NCBI RefSeq assembly: GCF_005298075.1
Contig: NZ_SZZH01000003.1
Coordinates: forward strand, 1 to 64,000
Direction of reading: 5' to 3'
DNA length: 64,000 nucleotides
Source of the DNA: Nakamurella flava
GTDB lineage: Bacteria > Actinomycetota > Actinomycetes > Mycobacteriales > Nakamurellaceae
In this document: positions 8,841-17,088 of the stretch, in pieces
Layout: each line of letters starts with the position of its first letter
How positions within the stretch are numbered: position 1 is the first letter of the stretch
Position numbers and translations under genes: made by a program
The notes under the pieces: model-generated
The model's database searches: none
Told to the model about the DNA's origin: nothing
Seen by the model: only the letters and a program-made list of their open reading frames with translations

Positions 8841-10033
8841 CCGAGTCCGGGCACCTGGTGCTGGTCGTCAACTCCGGTTCGTCGTCGATGAAGTACCAAC
8901 TGGTCGACCCGGCCGCCGGTACCGCCGTGGCCAGCGGTCTCATCGAGCGGGTCGGCAGCGCAGACGGCTCGGCCCGGCACACCGACGGCGACCGCACCGC
9001 CGAGTTCGCCGGCGCCATCTCCGATCACGGCGTCGCGCTGCGCATCATGCAGGACCTGTTCGCGCAGGCCGGCCGACCGCTGGACACCGTCGACCTGCTC
9101 GGCATCGGCCACCGCGTCGTCAACGGCGGGTCCCGCTACGGTGAGCCGACTCTCGTGGACTCGCACGTGCTGGCCGTGATCCGCGAGCTCAGTCCGCTGG
9201 CGCCGCTGCACAACCCGGCCAACGCCACCGGTATCGAGCAGGCCCAGCTGGCGTTCCCGGGCGTCCCGCAGGTCGCCGTGTTCGACACGGCCTTCTTCCG
9301 GGATCTGCCGGCCGCGGCCGCCACCTACGCCATCGATCGGGCCGTCGCCGCGGACTACCGCATCCGCCGCTACGGGGCTCACGGCACCTCGCACCAGTAC
9401 GTCAGCCAGCAGGTCACCGCACTGCTGGGCGCGCAGGCGTCGGCGCGACAGATCGTGCTGCACCTGGGCAACGGGGCGTCGGCGTCGGCCATCCGCGATG
9501 GTCACGCCGTCGAGACGTCCATGGGGCTGACCCCGCTGGAGGGCCTCGTCATGGGCACCCGCAGCGGCGACATCGACCCGGCCGTCGTCTTCCACCTGAC
9601 CCGGGTCGCCGGGATGGGCATCGACGCGATCGACGAACTGCTCAACCGCCGCTCGGGCATGCGGGGCCTCACCGGGTTCAACGACCTGCGTGACGTGCAT
9701 CAGGCCGCGGCGAACGGGGACGCGCAGGCCGCGCTGGCCCTGGAGGTCTACTGCCACCGCATCCGCAAGTACGTCGGCGCGTACATGGCCGTCCTGGGCG
9801 GCGTCGATGCGATCACCTTCACCGCCGGGGTCGGCGAGAACGACGCCGTCACCCGGGCCACCGCGCTGGGCGGGTTGGAGGGGCTGGGTATCGTGCTGGA
9901 CGCCGAGCGGAACGCCGTGCGTTCACGCGAGGCCCGGGTCATCTCGGCCGACGGCTCGCCGGTGACGGTCCTGGTGGTGCCGACCAACGAGGAACTGGCG
10001 ATCGCCCGGGCCACCGTCGCCCTGCTGACCTGA
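8837..10033 (+). CDS. ackA: Acetate kinase
   Basis: 398 residues of the ASKHA fold. NSGSSSMKYQL near the N-terminus is the phosphate-1 motif, GHRVVNGG and HLGNGAS follow, and the C-terminal adenosine motif is FTAGVGEND. It makes ATP from acetyl phosphate, or runs backward to activate acetate, with Pta. It overlaps pta by 4 nt. The permease gene starts 3 nt after its stop. Confidence 0.97.
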   Translation: MTESGHLVLVVNSGSSSMKYQLVDPAAGTAVASGLIERVGSADGSARHTDGDRTAEFAGAISDHGVALRIMQDLFAQAGRPLDTVDLLGIGHRVVNGGSRYGEPTLVDSHVLAVIRELSPLAPLHNPANATGIEQAQLAFPGVPQVAVFDTAFFRDLPAAAATYAIDRAVAADYRIRRYGAHGTSHQYVSQQVTALLGAQASARQIVLHLGNGASASAIRDGHAVETSMGLTPLEGLVMGTRSGDIDPAVVFHLTRVAGMGIDAIDELLNRRSGMRGLTGFNDLRDVHQAAANGDAQAALALEVYCHRIRKYVGAYMAVLGGVDAITFTAGVGENDAVTRATALGGLEGLGIVLDAERNAVRSREARVISADGSPVTVLVVPTNEELAIARATVALLT

Positions 10034-10036
10034 TCC

Positions 10037-10960
10037 GTGCTCGCCGTCCTCGAGGGCCTGGCCACCATCGCGGTGGTGGTGGCCGTCGGCTACCTGCTGG
10101 GCCGGTCGAAGGTGCTGCCGGACACCGCGCCGGTGGTGTTGTCCCGGTTGGTGTTCTTCGTCGCCACGCCGTGTCTGCTGCTGCAGACCCTGTCGAGAGC
10201 GCCGGTGTCGGTGGTGCTCTCAGGGGCGCTGCCGGTGACGGCGATCGCCACGTCGACCTGCGCGCTGGTGTTCGTGCTCGTCGCGCGGCTCTGGTGGAAG
10301 CGGCCGCTGGCCACCGTCGTCATCGGCGGCCTGGCGTCCAGCTACGTCAACGCCGGCAACCTCGGCATCCCGCTCGCGGTCTTCGTCCTCGGTGACGCCG
10401 CGTACGTCGCCCCGGTCATGCTGTTTCAGCTGGTCGTACTCGCCCCCGTGGCCATGGTGTTCCTGGACATCAGCGAGACCGGCCGGCGGCCCTCGTGGCG
10501 GCGGGTACTGGCGCAGCCGGTCCGCAACCCGATCATCCTGGGCTCGGCGGTCGGTGTCGTCCTGGCGCTGACCGGGACGAAGATCCCCGAACCGGTGGCC
10601 GCCCCACTGGGTCTCATCGCCGGGCTGGCCGTACCCGCCGCGCTGATCGCCTACGGCATCTCGTTGCGCGGAGCCCCCGTCCCCGGCCGGGGCGGCAACC
10701 GTCGCGAGCTGGTGCTGGTCGCATCGCTCAAGCTGCTGGTGCTTCCGGTGCTGGCCTTCGTAATGGCCCGCTTCGTCTTCGGGCTGTCCGGGGTGGCGCT
10801 GCTCGGGGCCACCCTGTGCGGGGCGCTGCCCACCGCGCAGAACGTCTTCACCTACGCGGTGCGCTACCAGGCCGCGGTGCCGATGGCCCGCGACGCGGTC
10901 ACGCTCACCACGGTGGCGGCCATCCCGGTGCTGGTCGTCATCGCGACGCTGCTGGGCTGA
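10037..10960 (+). CDS. AEC family permease (auxin efflux carrier type)
   Basis: 307 residues, GTG start 3 nt after the ackA stop, with about ten membrane segments. The segment SSYVNAGNLGIPLAVFVLGD is the conserved AEC signature in the first half, and GATLCGALPTAQNVFTYAVRY is its counterpart in the second. AEC carriers export or import organic acids such as malate or malonate. Its place behind pta-ackA makes a carboxylate a reasonable substrate, though that is inference. The 3' end overlaps the convergent arsR by 23 nt. Confidence 0.88.
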   Translation: MLAVLEGLATIAVVVAVGYLLGRSKVLPDTAPVVLSRLVFFVATPCLLLQTLSRAPVSVVLSGALPVTAIATSTCALVFVLVARLWWKRPLATVVIGGLASSYVNAGNLGIPLAVFVLGDAAYVAPVMLFQLVVLAPVAMVFLDISETGRRPSWRRVLAQPVRNPIILGSAVGVVLALTGTKIPEPVAAPLGLIAGLAVPAALIAYGISLRGAPVPGRGGNRRELVLVASLKLLVLPVLAFVMARFVFGLSGVALLGATLCGALPTAQNVFTYAVRYQAAVPMARDAVTLTTVAAIPVLVVIATLLG

Positions 10961-11282
10961 CGGGTGGGCTGCGGTGCGGGTCCAACACGTGCGCCAGCGC
11001 GGCCAGCGCGGCCGGAACGGTCCGGTAGTAGGCCCAGCGGCCCCGCTGTTGGCGCGTGAGCAGGCCCGCTTCGACCAGCACCCTGAGGTGATGCGAGACC
11101 GTCGGTTGACTCAGGTTGACGGGGTCAGTGAGGTCGCAGACGCAGGCCTCACCGTCGGGTCCGGCCGCCACCAGTCCGAGCAGTCGCAGCCTGGTCGGGT
11201 CGGCGACCGCCTTGAACCGGTGCGCCCACTCGTCGGCTTCGGCGGGCGACAGCGGTCGACGGGCCAGGGAGAGAGCGACCAT
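10938..11282 (-). CDS. arsR: ArsR-family repressor
   Basis: 114 residues with the ArsR winged helix: FKAVADPTRLRLLGLV, then EACVCDLTDPVNLSQPTVSHHLRVLVEAGLL. The CVCDL sequence at the start of helix alpha3 is where As(III)-sensing cysteines sit in classical ArsR, though only two cysteines are visible here. It is divergent from arsM. I prefer the ATG at 11282 to the one at 11345, because CATACT stands 6 nt upstream (leaderless spacing) and the longer form adds no domain sequence. Confidence 0.9.
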   Translation of the reverse strand: MVALSLARRPLSPAEADEWAHRFKAVADPTRLRLLGLVAAGPDGEACVCDLTDPVNLSQPTVSHHLRVLVEAGLLTRQQRGRWAYYRTVPAALAALAHVLDPHRSPPVSPAASR

Positions 11283-11288
11283 TGCTGC

Positions 11289-11361
11289 AGTATGCCCCGA
11301 CCTATTGACAGATATCGATGGGTGGGCGTGTGCTGAGTCATTCATATCGACGTAGATCGAT
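11289..11361. promoter_or_regulatory. arsR/arsM divergent control region with putative ArsR sites
   Basis: It holds a minus-strand -10-like CATACT (11289-11294) for arsR, a plus-strand TTGACA (11305-11310) running into ATATCGAT, and an ATCGA-N6-TCGAT inverted repeat (11346-11361) just before arsM. The repeated ATCGA half-sites are plausible ArsR contacts. Confidence 0.5.
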
Positions 11362-11371
11362 GGGAGACGTG

Positions 11372-12172
11372 ATGGGAACCCAGGTCAGACGGGCGGACGC
11401 GGACGCCGGGCGGGAGCGGGTCCGGTCGCGGTACGCGGCAGCGGCCATGGCGGTGACCGGTCCATCGGACGGGTCGACGTCCGGTGCCTGCTGCTCGGGG
11501 AGAACGAGATCGACGGCCGCGCTGGATCCGGCGGAGGTCGATCGCTTCGGAGCCGGTCTGTACGAGCCGGGTGTCGTCGACGTCCTGCCGGTCGACGCGG
11601 TCGCGGCGTCGCTGGGCTGCGGCAATCCGCTCGCGGTGGCCGATCTCGCGCCCGGCGAGATCGTGCTCGACCTCGGTTCGGGTGGTGGCATCGATGTCCT
11701 GCTCTCGGCCCGCCGCGTCGGTCCGACGGGCCACGTCTACGGCCTGGACATGACCGACGAGATGCTCGACCTCGCCCGGGCCAACGCGGCCGCGGCGGGA
11801 GAGACGCGGGTCGAGTTCCTCAAGGGTCAGATCGAGGCGATCCCGTTGTCCGACGCCGCCGTCGACGTCGTCATCTCGAACTGCGTGGTGAACCTGTCGG
11901 CGGACAAGCCGGCGGTGCTGGCCGAGACGTTCCGGGTGCTCCGCCCCGGCGGGCGGATCGGCATCTCCGACGTCGTCGCCGAGGACCACCTGACGGCGGC
12001 CGACCGCGCGGAACGCGGCTCCGACGTCGGGTGCATCGCCGGCGCCCTCTCCCGCTCCGAATACCTGGACGAGCTCCGGTCTGCCGGTTTCTCCGACGTC
12101 GACGTCACCTTCACCCACCCGGTCGCCGACGGCCTGCACGGCGCGATCGTCAGTGCCCGCAAGCCCGCATGA
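11372..12172 (+). CDS. arsM: Arsenite S-adenosylmethionine methyltransferase
   Basis: 266 residues. SAM motif I is VLDLGSGGGIDVL (98-110). The arsenic-binding cysteines expected of ArsM are present: a CC pair at 40-41, Cys171 in SNCVVNLS and Cys220 in GCIAGA. It methylates arsenite to mono- and dimethyl species in the cytosol. I chose the ATG at 11372 because GGGAG lies 5 nt upstream; an in-frame ATG at 11360 is the alternative. The last 4 nt overlap the arsC-like start. Confidence 0.92.
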   Translation: MGTQVRRADADAGRERVRSRYAAAAMAVTGPSDGSTSGACCSGRTRSTAALDPAEVDRFGAGLYEPGVVDVLPVDAVAASLGCGNPLAVADLAPGEIVLDLGSGGGIDVLLSARRVGPTGHVYGLDMTDEMLDLARANAAAAGETRVEFLKGQIEAIPLSDAAVDVVISNCVVNLSADKPAVLAETFRVLRPGGRIGISDVVAEDHLTAADRAERGSDVGCIAGALSRSEYLDELRSAGFSDVDVTFTHPVADGLHGAIVSARKPA

Positions 12173-12624
12173 CCGGACACCTGCGTCCCCGGGTGCTGTT
12201 CGTGTGTGCCAGGAACCGGGGCAAGTCGCCGATGGCCGCCGGACTGCTGCAACAGCTCGTCGGCGATGCCGCGGACGTCACCTCGGCCGGTACCGCGGCG
12301 GCGCAGACGGGCGATGTCGACGTCAATCCGCAGTCGCGGGACGCTCTGATCGAAGTGGGCGCCGACATCTCGCAGCACCGGCCGCGTTTACTGACCGCCG
12401 AGATGGCGCGGGCTGCCGACGTTGTGGTGGTGCTCGGCCGGGAGGCGCGGTTGCCTGTGGTCGACGGTCCCCGGATCGAGGTGTGGGAGACCGACGAACC
12501 GTCCGCGCGGGGGATCGATGGCATGGAGCGGATGCGGCTGGTCCGCGACGACATCGCACGGCGGGTGGCCGATCTGGCCGATCGGCTGGGAATCGCGCCG
12601 GTCGCGGAGGGTCCCTCCCGCTGA
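12169..12624 (+). CDS. arsC: Low-molecular-weight phosphatase-type arsenate reductase
   Basis: 151 residues starting in the ATGA overlap with arsM. The P-loop is C13-ARNRG-K19-S20, where most LMW phosphatases have Arg before the Ser. As I recall, Lys at this position occurs in actinobacterial mycothiol/mycoredoxin-dependent ArsC enzymes. The remaining fold (TSAGTAAAQTGDVDVNPQSRDALIEVGADISQHRPR) fits an ArsC-like protein. With ArsM it would reduce arsenate and then methylate the arsenite. No arsenite efflux gene (acr3/arsB) lies beside it. A protein phosphatase role is possible but less likely in this context. Confidence 0.82.
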   Translation: MTGHLRPRVLFVCARNRGKSPMAAGLLQQLVGDAADVTSAGTAAAQTGDVDVNPQSRDALIEVGADISQHRPRLLTAEMARAADVVVVLGREARLPVVDGPRIEVWETDEPSARGIDGMERMRLVRDDIARRVADLADRLGIAPVAEGPSR

Positions 12625-12694
12625 CGCGCCTGGCCTTGCGGCGTGGACGCCGCTATTCGGTCGGCAAACAGCGAGCTTCAGGCTCTGAGGCGGA

Positions 12695-13186
12695 TCAGGA
12701 GGCGTCGACCGGGCCGACCAGTGCGTCCCGACGGTCGTGCCAGGGTTTGTCCCAGGCCACGTCCTCCGAGCGCAGCGGCTCACGGCAGGCCGTGCAGGTG
12801 TCGGCCGAGCGGGTCTCGGCGCCGCAGGCGGTGTGGATGACGGCCATGTGGCCGCCTCCGTCGGGCAGCGTCGTGTGCACCTCCGCCCAGGTGGCCAATG
12901 CGTGCAGCACGGGCAGCAGATCCGTTCCGGCCTGCGTCGGCCGGTATTCCGCGTGCGTCCGGCGGGCGGCCCGATAGTCGTTGCGGGTCAGCAGGCCCGC
13001 GTCGACCAGGGCCGTGAGCCGGCGACTGAGCACCGAATCGGCGATACCCAGGGACGAGCGGAAGTCCTCGAAGCGGCGCCGGCCGTGCAGGGCGTCGCGC
13101 ATGATCAGCAGCGACCACGGGTCGCCGACGACGTCCAGGCCGCGGCGCACCGGGCAGAACGCACCGGACCAGTCCGCCCGCACCAT
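12695..13186 (-). CDS. HxlR-family transcriptional regulator
   Basis: 163 residues. The HxlR signature is clear: CPVRRGLDVVGDPWSLLIMRDAL, then RRRFEDFRSSLGIADSVLSRRLTALVDAGLL. After the winged helix a C-terminal extension of about 50 residues contains CxxC-type cysteines (HTACGAE and CTACREPL) that may bind zinc. GGAGGGGG stands 7 nt before the ATG at 13186. It is divergent from an MFS pump, which it probably represses, through the palindrome at 13211-13233. Confidence 0.9.
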   Translation of the reverse strand: MVRADWSGAFCPVRRGLDVVGDPWSLLIMRDALHGRRRFEDFRSSLGIADSVLSRRLTALVDAGLLTRNDYRAARRTHAEYRPTQAGTDLLPVLHALATWAEVHTTLPDGGGHMAVIHTACGAETRSADTCTACREPLRSEDVAWDKPWHDRRDALVGPVDAS

Positions 13187-13210
13187 GCCGTGCCCCCTCC
13201 TGACGCCGAA

Positions 13211-13233
13211 CTGGCTTGCTCGAACGAAGCCAG
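13211..13233. promoter_or_regulatory. Putative HxlR operator
   Basis: An inverted repeat CTGGCTT-N9-AAGCCAG lies between the divergent HxlR gene (13186) and the MFS gene (13281). HxlR proteins bind palindromes in exactly this position. Confidence 0.55.
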
Positions 13234-13280
13234 TGCCGTTAGGGTACCGCGAAACAGGCTTTCGACGAGAGAGCGAGTCT

Positions 13281-14654
13281 ATGGATCGTCGTCCGCACCC
13301 GGCCATCGCCGTCCTGGTGGTCGCGTTCCTGGCGCTCGTCGCCGCGGCCGGCTTCCGCGCCGCCCCCGGCCCGCTGATTCCCGCGCTGTCCACGGACTTC
13401 GGATGGTCGATCACCTCGATCTCGGCCGCGGTCAGCGTCAACCTGCTGCTGTACGGGCTGACCGCGCCGTTCGCGGCCGCCCTGATGGACCGGTTCGGCA
13501 TCCAGCCGGTGGCGACGATCGCGCTCGGTCTGGTGGCGCTCGGCAGCGCGGCCACGGTGTTCGTGACCGCCTCCTGGCAGCTGTTGCTCACCTGGGGCCT
13601 GCTCATCGGGCTGGGTACCGGTTCGATGGCGCTGGCCTTCGCGGCCACCGTCGCGCAACGCTGGTTCATCCGGAACCGCGGCCTCGCCATGGGCATTCTG
13701 ACCGCCGGGGGCGCGGCCGGGCAGTTGGTGTTCCTGCCCATCATCGCCGCGGTGGCCACCGGGCAGGGTTGGCGGAATGCCTCGCTCATCATCGCGGCGG
13801 TCGCGCTGGCCATCGTCCCGCTGCTGTGGCTGGTGCTGCGCGACTATCCGGAACAGCGTGGAGTGGCCCCGTTCGGCGCGCCGGAGGACTGGACGCCGCC
13901 GCCGCGCAAGGCCGGCCGGCCCGCGGCCCGCAGCCTGAACGCCCTGCGCACCGCCGCCCGGGTGCCGGCGTTCTGGGCCTTGGCCGCCGCGTTCGCGATC
14001 TGCGGGGCCACCACCAACGGACTCATCGGCATCCATTTCATCCCGTCGGCGCACGACCACGGCATGGCCGAGACGACGGCGGCCGGTCTGCTCGCCGTCG
14101 TCGGGATCTTCGACATCGCCGGCACCATCGGATCCGGCTGGCTGACCGACCGGATCGACCCTCGGCTGCTGCTGGTCGGCTACTACACCTTCCGTGGCGT
14201 GGGCCTGGCCGTGCTGCCGTTCCTGCTGGCCGACTCCGTGCACCCCAGCATGATCGTGTTCGTCGTCGTGTACGGGCTGGATTGGGTGGCGACCGTCCCG
14301 CCGACCGTCGCGCTGTGCCAGCGGATCTTCGGCGCCGACGGCACCGTCGTGTTCGGCTGGGTTTTCGCCTCGCACCAGATCGGTGCGGCCGTCGCCGCTC
14401 TCGCGGCCGGCGCGATCCGGGACTCCGTCGGGACCTACACCCCCGCCTGGTTGGGCGGGGCCGGGCTGTGCCTGGTCGCCGCAGTGTTGTCGATCGCCGT
14501 CCGTCGGCGTCGCTCCGGTTCCGGCCTCGGCGACGACGTGCGGCCGCTGCCGTCGGGTCCGACCGGGACCGCGGCCACGCCCACCCGGGAACCGGCTGCC
14601 ACCCCGGGTCCGGCCGCCACCGTGGCCGGTGCGGCGTCCGACCTCACCCCCTGA
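13281..14654 (+). CDS. MFS transporter
   Basis: 457 residues, about 12 membrane segments and a hydrophilic proline/alanine-rich tail of about 60 residues. The sequence around AAGFRAAPGPLIPALSTDFGW and the loop DRFGIQPV fits the 12-segment MFS group that contains monocarboxylate and cyanate-type carriers. The substrate is not readable. The start ATG was chosen because the first membrane segment begins right after it; the longer open frame upstream is antisense to the HxlR gene. It is probably controlled by the divergent HxlR regulator. Confidence 0.85.
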   Translation: MDRRPHPAIAVLVVAFLALVAAAGFRAAPGPLIPALSTDFGWSITSISAAVSVNLLLYGLTAPFAAALMDRFGIQPVATIALGLVALGSAATVFVTASWQLLLTWGLLIGLGTGSMALAFAATVAQRWFIRNRGLAMGILTAGGAAGQLVFLPIIAAVATGQGWRNASLIIAAVALAIVPLLWLVLRDYPEQRGVAPFGAPEDWTPPPRKAGRPAARSLNALRTAARVPAFWALAAAFAICGATTNGLIGIHFIPSAHDHGMAETTAAGLLAVVGIFDIAGTIGSGWLTDRIDPRLLLVGYYTFRGVGLAVLPFLLADSVHPSMIVFVVVYGLDWVATVPPTVALCQRIFGADGTVVFGWVFASHQIGAAVAALAAGAIRDSVGTYTPAWLGGAGLCLVAAVLSIAVRRRRSGSGLGDDVRPLPSGPTGTAATPTREPAATPGPAATVAGAASDLTP

Positions 14655-14717
14655 CGCGCCCGTACCGGACGCGACTGGGAGCGACACGCCGTCTCCCCGA
14701 CACAAAGGCGACCGTCT

Positions 14718-15752
14718 TTACCGAGTCGCGGGGGAGTGCGGGGTGGGGGAGTCGGTCCGGGCGTAGGCGTCCAGCCAGCGGCCCATCTCCGTCAGGGTGC
14801 GTTCACGGGCGGGGGCGCGGGACAGCAGTAGGTCGTGCATGCCGTCCACGATCCGTACGCAGGTGACGTGGGCGCCGAGCCGGACGCAGGCCTGCGCGAG
14901 AGCATCCGGATCCAGCACGGTGTCACCGGTGAAGGCCTCCTCGGTCCACTTGGTGGCGCGCACCGCCTTGTCCGACAGCAGGGTCAGCACCGGGGTGCCG
15001 ACGTCCAGACCCGCGGCCACCCGGCCGATCGCCCGGCTGGCGGCGGCGTACCACTCGGCCCGCACGGGGCCGCCGGCCACGGGCTTCCACGTCAGGTCGA
15101 ACGTCCACTCGCCGTACTCGGTGGCGTGGATGCTCGGCCCGTAGAGCCCGAGTCCCCCGGTCGGCAGGACGGCCAGCGGTCGACGCTGGGCCAGCAGGGT
15201 CACCGACGGGCCGGCCAGGGTGCGGACCAGCCAGTTCGCCGGGAGAGCCAGGAACGGACTGTTGAGCACCAGCGCGGTGATCGTCGGGCCCCCCGGGGGC
15301 GACGGAGTCGCGCGGCGGTCGTGCAGCCACAGCGCGGTGATGAGACCGCCGGTCGAGTGCGCGCTGACGACGAGGTCGTCGTGGCCGTCCGCCGCGATCA
15401 GGTCGGCCGCCGCCTCGAGTTCCGGGTAGTACTCGCTGACATCGGCCATCCGGTAGGGCGTCTGATGCGGACGCAGGGAGCGGCCGTACTTGTGCAGATC
15501 GATGGCGTAGAACGACTCGCCCCGGGCGAGATGGAAGTCGGCCAGGGACGTCTGGTGGAAGTAGTCGGTGAACCCGTGCACGTAGAGCGCGGCGCGGGTC
15601 GCGCCGGGGTGTCGCCGGCGGACCACGGTGGCGACGAGCTCGCCCTCCTCGTCCGCGGGCAGCGGGAAAGTCAGCGATTCGTAGTCGTCACCCAGGACAT
15701 CGGGGACCGGCAAGGAGAAGGACGACGCCGGGTCCGGCGCACCGCTGTTCAC
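14718..15752 (-). CDS. Alpha/beta hydrolase (lysophospholipase-like)
   Basis: 344 residues. The nucleophile elbow is SAHSTGG with Ser133, an oxyanion-hole strand ALYVHGFTDY precedes it near residue 57, and a late DGMHDLLLS holds the likely catalytic His. The layout matches the serine-aminopeptidase S33/monoacylglycerol-lipase group. It has no signal peptide, so it is cytosolic. The GTG at 15752 is supported by TAGTGT 7 nt upstream on its strand, and the longer open frame is antisense to the acyl-CoA dehydrogenase gene. It is convergent with the MFS gene and divergent from the next operon. The ester substrate is unknown. Confidence 0.86.
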   Translation of the reverse strand: MNSGAPDPASSFSLPVPDVLGDDYESLTFPLPADEEGELVATVVRRRHPGATRAALYVHGFTDYFHQTSLADFHLARGESFYAIDLHKYGRSLRPHQTPYRMADVSEYYPELEAAADLIAADGHDDLVVSAHSTGGLITALWLHDRRATPSPPGGPTITALVLNSPFLALPANWLVRTLAGPSVTLLAQRRPLAVLPTGGLGLYGPSIHATEYGEWTFDLTWKPVAGGPVRAEWYAAASRAIGRVAAGLDVGTPVLTLLSDKAVRATKWTEEAFTGDTVLDPDALAQACVRLGAHVTCVRIVDGMHDLLLSRAPARERTLTEMGRWLDAYARTDSPTPHSPATR

Positions 15753-15924
15753 GACGGCGACACTACGGTTTCGGTGCTTCGACCCCTGGGTAAGTCGGGC
15801 ATGGTTCCCCGTTCGTGACGGGGCCGGGTGGTCTTCGAACAAACGGGGACGTCCGACAGTGCGGGTCCGGTGAGAGCCGCCCGCCGGTTCCGGTCGAACA
15901 GCCGACCGGTGAACGGAGTCCACC

Positions 15925-17088
15925 ATCACCACCGCCCTGTCGGCGCTGCCCGAACACACCCTCGATGCGGTCGCCCTCCGCCGGGAAGCGATCGCGGTCG
16001 ACGGATCCGCCACCGCCGCGCTCGGGTTGGCCGCCCGGGTCACCCCTGGTCTGCCGCTCCCCGGCTCCGGTCGCACCGCGCAGCGATGGCAGGCGCTGGC
16101 CGCGCTGGCCGACGGTGACATCACGGCCGGCCGGGTGCTCGAGGCCCACACCGACGCCGTCGCGATCCTCGCCGAGGCCGCCGCCGACCCGGCCACCGGC
16201 TGGACGGACCACCAGTTGGCCGGCATCGGAGTCGACCCGGCCGGACCGTGGGGCGTTTTCGCCGCCGAGGGCCGGGAGGGCAGGGTCACGGCTGTGCAGA
16301 CCGCGGACGGCTGGCGACTGACCGGCGTGAAGCCCTGGTGTTCGCTGGCCGACCGGCTGCCGGCCGCGTTGATCACCGCCTTCACCGGCGACGGCACCCG
16401 TCGCCTGTTCGCCATCAGCCTGCGGCACCCGGGGGTGACGGTGCGGACCGGGACGTGGCGCGCCCGCGGGCTCACCGACGTGCCGTCCGGGCCGATCGAG
16501 CTCGCCGACGTTTCGGCCGTCCCGGTCGGCGACGACGGCTGGTACCTGCGCCGCCCCGGCTTCGCCTGGGGCGGTATCGGGGTCGCCGCCTGCTGGTACG
16601 GCGGGGCGGTGGGCCTGGCCCGGTCGATGGCCGACGCCGCCCGCGCGAACCCGCAGCGGCCGGCCGACCAGATCGCGCTCGCCCACCTCGGAGCGGTCGA
16701 CGCCGCACTCACCGGAGCCCGGGCCGTGCTGACGACGGCCGCGGCGACCGTCGACGGCGGGCGCTGGGACGGGCCGGACGCCGGTCCGACCGCCTCCCGG
16801 CTGGCCCTGCGCGTGCGGGCGGTGGTCGCCGCCGCGGTGGAGGACGTCATCGTCCGGGTCGGCCACTCACTCGGCCCGGCCCCGCTGGCGCAGGACGAAC
16901 GGCACGCCCGGCGGGTGGCCGACCTCCAGCTGTACGTCCGTCAACACCACGCCGAAAGGGATGCCGCGGCGCTGGGTCGCGCCGTCCTGGACGTCGACGC
17001 CTGGCCCGACAGCGACGGTCTCGCCGGTCCCGTCGGCGCTTACCCCGACGCGCCCGCGGTCGGCTCGTCGCCCGGGTACCCGGCATGA
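15925..17088 (+). CDS. Acyl-CoA dehydrogenase-like flavoprotein, operon gene 1
   Basis: About 387 residues if translation starts at the ATC at 15925. There is no in-frame ATG or GTG between the upstream stop (15910) and a TTG at 16027, while GGAG lies 6 nt before this ATC. The protein has acyl-CoA dehydrogenase features: TADGWRLTGVKPWCSLADR in the beta domain, the FAISL strand, then a helical C-terminal half (RPGFAWGGIGVAACWYGGAVGLARSMADA). The usual catalytic Glu region is not certain. Its 3' end overlaps the next gene by 4 nt. Together with a deacetylase, methyltransferase and glycosyltransferase it probably modifies a glycan or lipid-linked product, not beta-oxidation substrates. A CTG at 15937 or the TTG are other possible starts. 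Confidence 0.78.
   Translation: MTTALSALPEHTLDAVALRREAIAVDGSATAALGLAARVTPGLPLPGSGRTAQRWQALAALADGDITAGRVLEAHTDAVAILAEAAADPATGWTDHQLAGIGVDPAGPWGVFAAEGREGRVTAVQTADGWRLTGVKPWCSLADRLPAALITAFTGDGTRRLFAISLRHPGVTVRTGTWRARGLTDVPSGPIELADVSAVPVGDDGWYLRRPGFAWGGIGVAACWYGGAVGLARSMADAARANPQRPADQIALAHLGAVDAALTGARAVLTTAAATVDGGRWDGPDAGPTASRLALRVRAVVAAAVEDVIVRVGHSLGPAPLAQDERHARRVADLQLYVRQHHAERDAAALGRAVLDVDAWPDSDGLAGPVGAYPDAPAVGSSPGYPA

Noticed and set aside
11318-11371. The longer arsM start at 11318
   Set aside because: It would place the coding region across the ArsR control region and adds no family sequence; the ATG at 11372 has a proper ribosome-binding site.
15763-16866. Long minus-strand frames opposite the acyl-CoA dehydrogenase gene
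   Set aside because: They are the antisense of a gene with clear ACAD motifs, and carry no family sequence of their own.
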